From CBDCFV01 sp965261795 (GTDB lineage Bacteria > Chloroflexota > Dehalococcoidia > Lucifugimonadales > UBA3495): 64,000 bases of DNA. The position numbers and the translations under genes were made by a program. Below the pieces are notes generated by a model that saw nothing but the letters and a program-made list of their open reading frames with translations, was not told the origin of the DNA and searched no databases. Below are positions 62,490-64,000 of the stretch, piece by piece. The stretch lies in the NCBI GenBank assembly GCA_965261795.1, contig OZ253476.1, positions 248,001 to 312,000 on the forward strand, written 5' to 3'. Every line of letters starts with the position of its first letter. Within the stretch, counting starts at the first letter, position 1.

Positions 62490-63296
62490 ATGGCAATTGG
62501 AGGCACATTGACGACAAAGGCGCCCATCCTTGAAGTCCGCGACTTGGTGAAGGACTTCGGCGGGGTGCGGGCGGTTAATCACTGCACCCTGCAAATCATG
62601 CCCGGCGCGATTACAGGAATAATCGGCCCCAACGGGGCGGGCAAGACCACCCTGTTCAACCTGGTATCGGGAGCTATTGCTCCCACCAGCGGGCGAATCT
62701 TCTTCGACGGGCGGCGCATCGACGGGATGGGTATGCACCGGACTTTCGGGTTGGGCCTTATGCGCACCTTCCAGATTCCGCGGGAAATGAAGCGCATGAC
62801 CGTGCTGGAAAACCTGATGCTTGTTCCCGCGCCCCAAGCGGGTGAGCGCATCTGGACGTCCTGGCTGATGCCCGGCAAGGTGACCCGGGAGGAGCGGCGC
62901 ATCGAGGCACAGGCGCTGGAGGTGCTGGAACTGCTCAGTTTCTCCCACTTGGCCAACGAGTACGCCGGCAATCTGTCAGGCGGCCAGAAGAAGCTGCTGG
63001 AGTTGGGCCGCACTCTGATGGCCGAACCCCGCATGGTGCTGCTGGACGAACCCGGAGCCGGAGTCAACCGCACCCTGTTGCAGGACCTGGCTCGGAACAT
63101 CATGGTGGCCAGCGTGGAGCGCGATATTACCTTCGTCATCATCGAACACGACATGCGATTCGTAATGACCATGTGCGACCCGATCATAGTGATGGCCGAC
63201 GGGGCCGTAATCGCGGAGGGAACACCGCCAGAGGTGCAGCAGAACCCGCAGGTCATGGAAGCCTACTTGGGAGGGAGGGCCGGTGCCGCTGCTTGA
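62490..63296 (+). CDS. livG: Branched-chain amino acid ABC transporter ATPase, LivG-like
   Basis: The 268-residue protein has Walker A GPNGAGKT, the ABC signature LSGGQKKLLELGR and Walker B MVLLDEPGAG, and the LivG marks MRTFQIPREM and EHDMRFVM. It powers import of branched-chain amino acids or a similar hydrophobic amide. Start ATG at 62490, 9 bases after the PtuB stop. Its 3' end overlaps the livF start by 14 bases. The permease and binding protein genes are expected beyond the window. Confidence 0.9.
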   Translation: MAIGGTLTTKAPILEVRDLVKDFGGVRAVNHCTLQIMPGAITGIIGPNGAGKTTLFNLVSGAIAPTSGRIFFDGRRIDGMGMHRTFGLGLMRTFQIPREMKRMTVLENLMLVPAPQAGERIWTSWLMPGKVTREERRIEAQALEVLELLSFSHLANEYAGNLSGGQKKLLELGRTLMAEPRMVLLDEPGAGVNRTLLQDLARNIMVASVERDITFVIIEHDMRFVMTMCDPIIVMADGAVIAEGTPPEVQQNPQVMEAYLGGRAGAAA

Positions 63297-63987
63297 GGCC
63301 TGCGGCGTGGTGGCCGGGTACGGGGAGACGGAGATACTCCACGGCATATCAATTACCGTGGACGAAGGCGAGGTCGTCACCATCATCGGTCCCAACGGGT
63401 GCGGCAAGTCCACCCTTATGAAAGCCATCGTCGGCTTGGTGCGCGTCCGTAACGGCAGCGTAGCCTTCCGGGGCCAGGAAATATCAAGCTCACCGCCGGA
63501 AACGATTGTGCGGACGGGGCTGTGCTACGTCCCCCAGACCAACAATGTGTTCCCCTCCCTGAGCATCCGCGAGAACCTCGAGATGGGCGCGTTCGTGCGG
63601 CGCGACGAGTTCCGGGGGCGCATTGACGAAATGTTCGAGGTCTTCCCGGACTTGGCCGTGCAGCCGGGACGCAAGGCCGGCAGCCTGTCGGGCGGCCAGC
63701 GGCAGATGTTGGCCATTGCCCGCGCACTGATGCTGGACCCGGCGCTGTTGATGCTGGACGAGCCGTCGGCAGGACTTTCACCCGCCATGATGAACACCGT
63801 ATTCGAGCGGGTCCGGGAGATTAACCAAACGGGCGTCGCCCTGCTGATGGTGGAGCAGAACGCCCGCCAAGCCTTGGGGATGTCCCACAGGGGCTACGTC
63901 CTGGTCGCCGGGGAAAAACGGTTGGAAGACACTGGCCGCGACCTGCTGAACAACCCGGAGGTAGCCAGCCTCTACTTGGGAGGATAA
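63283..63987 (+). CDS. livF: Branched-chain amino acid ABC transporter ATPase, LivF-like
   Basis: The 234-residue protein has Walker A GPNGCGKST, the signature SLSGGQRQMLAIARAL, Walker B LLMLDEPSAG and the LivF marks GYGETEILHG and YVPQTNNVFPSLSI. It works with LivG as the second ATPase of the HAAT transporter. The start is GTG at 63283 and overlaps livG. It ends 13 bases before the window edge. Confidence 0.92.
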   Translation: MPLLEACGVVAGYGETEILHGISITVDEGEVVTIIGPNGCGKSTLMKAIVGLVRVRNGSVAFRGQEISSSPPETIVRTGLCYVPQTNNVFPSLSIRENLEMGAFVRRDEFRGRIDEMFEVFPDLAVQPGRKAGSLSGGQRQMLAIARALMLDPALLMLDEPSAGLSPAMMNTVFERVREINQTGVALLMVEQNARQALGMSHRGYVLVAGEKRLEDTGRDLLNNPEVASLYLGG

Positions 63988-64000
63988 GCCGTATTGTTTT

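Noticed and set aside
1..64000. tRNA and rRNA genes
   Set aside because: Reading both strands for T-loop-like GTTCRANNC and rRNA landmarks gave nothing convincing; absence is by eye only.

Overview
The window looks like chromosomal DNA of a GC-rich, non-cultured type Chloroflexota bacterium, most like the SAR202 / Dehalococcoidia lineages. This rests on gene content only: oxalate/formate-type MFS transporters, Tat-less sulfite-oxidase-like molybdoenzymes, a mandelate-racemase-type enolase enzyme with a NIPSNAP partner, several amidohydrolases, LLM and SDR oxidoreductases, DUF3179, and a four-subunit-type 2-oxoacid:ferredoxin oxidoreductase. No rRNA or tRNA gene was recognised, so the assignment is an inference.

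Layout. 1-4.5 kb: a partial ChlI/MoxR-type ATPase, a radical SAM protein, a gluconate-dehydrogenase subunit 3-like protein, a dead PAP2 gene and a zinc-ribbon membrane protein. 4.5-7.5 kb: a MoxR ATPase / CoxE-like VWA operon that carries a MntA/HepT pair between its two parts. 7.6-17.5 kb: a long minus-strand block with two MFS paralogues, two sulfite-oxidase-like enzymes, a four-domain rhodanese, cupin, cyclase and HAM1-like genes, a probable sulfur/organic-acid island. 17.7-23 kb: small genes, PIG-L, SDR, ArsM and a VapBC-like pair. 23-28.6 kb: acyl-CoA ligase plus 2-oxoacid:ferredoxin oxidoreductase operon. 28.7-30.2 kb: enolase-superfamily enzyme and NIPSNAP. 30.5-33.5 kb: an A/T-richer three-gene cassette (Dam-like methylase, ParB-like protein, QxK nuclease-like protein) that I consider the best candidate for a poorly described defence system. 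33.5-40 kb: GNAT, ADH, UvrD/PcrA, an OLD-like ATPase plus DUF4276 pair, and an RHH protein with a palindromic operator. 40-58.9 kb: catabolic enzymes, a DUF3179 lipoprotein, a heavily mutated phospholipase A2-like gene, and the ATP-grasp / alpha-E / transglutaminase trio. 59-62.5 kb: a dead HigBA module followed by a Septu-like PtuA/PtuB pair. 62.5-64 kb: LivG and LivF.

Mobile DNA. One MITE-like element occurs twice (46550-46746 and 59109-59664). Both copies have 16-bp terminal inverted repeats and 11-bp target duplications and both sit inside a gene. They differ almost only by amplification of one internal 40-bp hairpin unit from one to ten copies. Several other genes are broken by single-base frameshifts or nonsense codons; the stop codons, the insertion and a 43-bp duplication argue for real decay, but the one-base shifts should be checked against reads.
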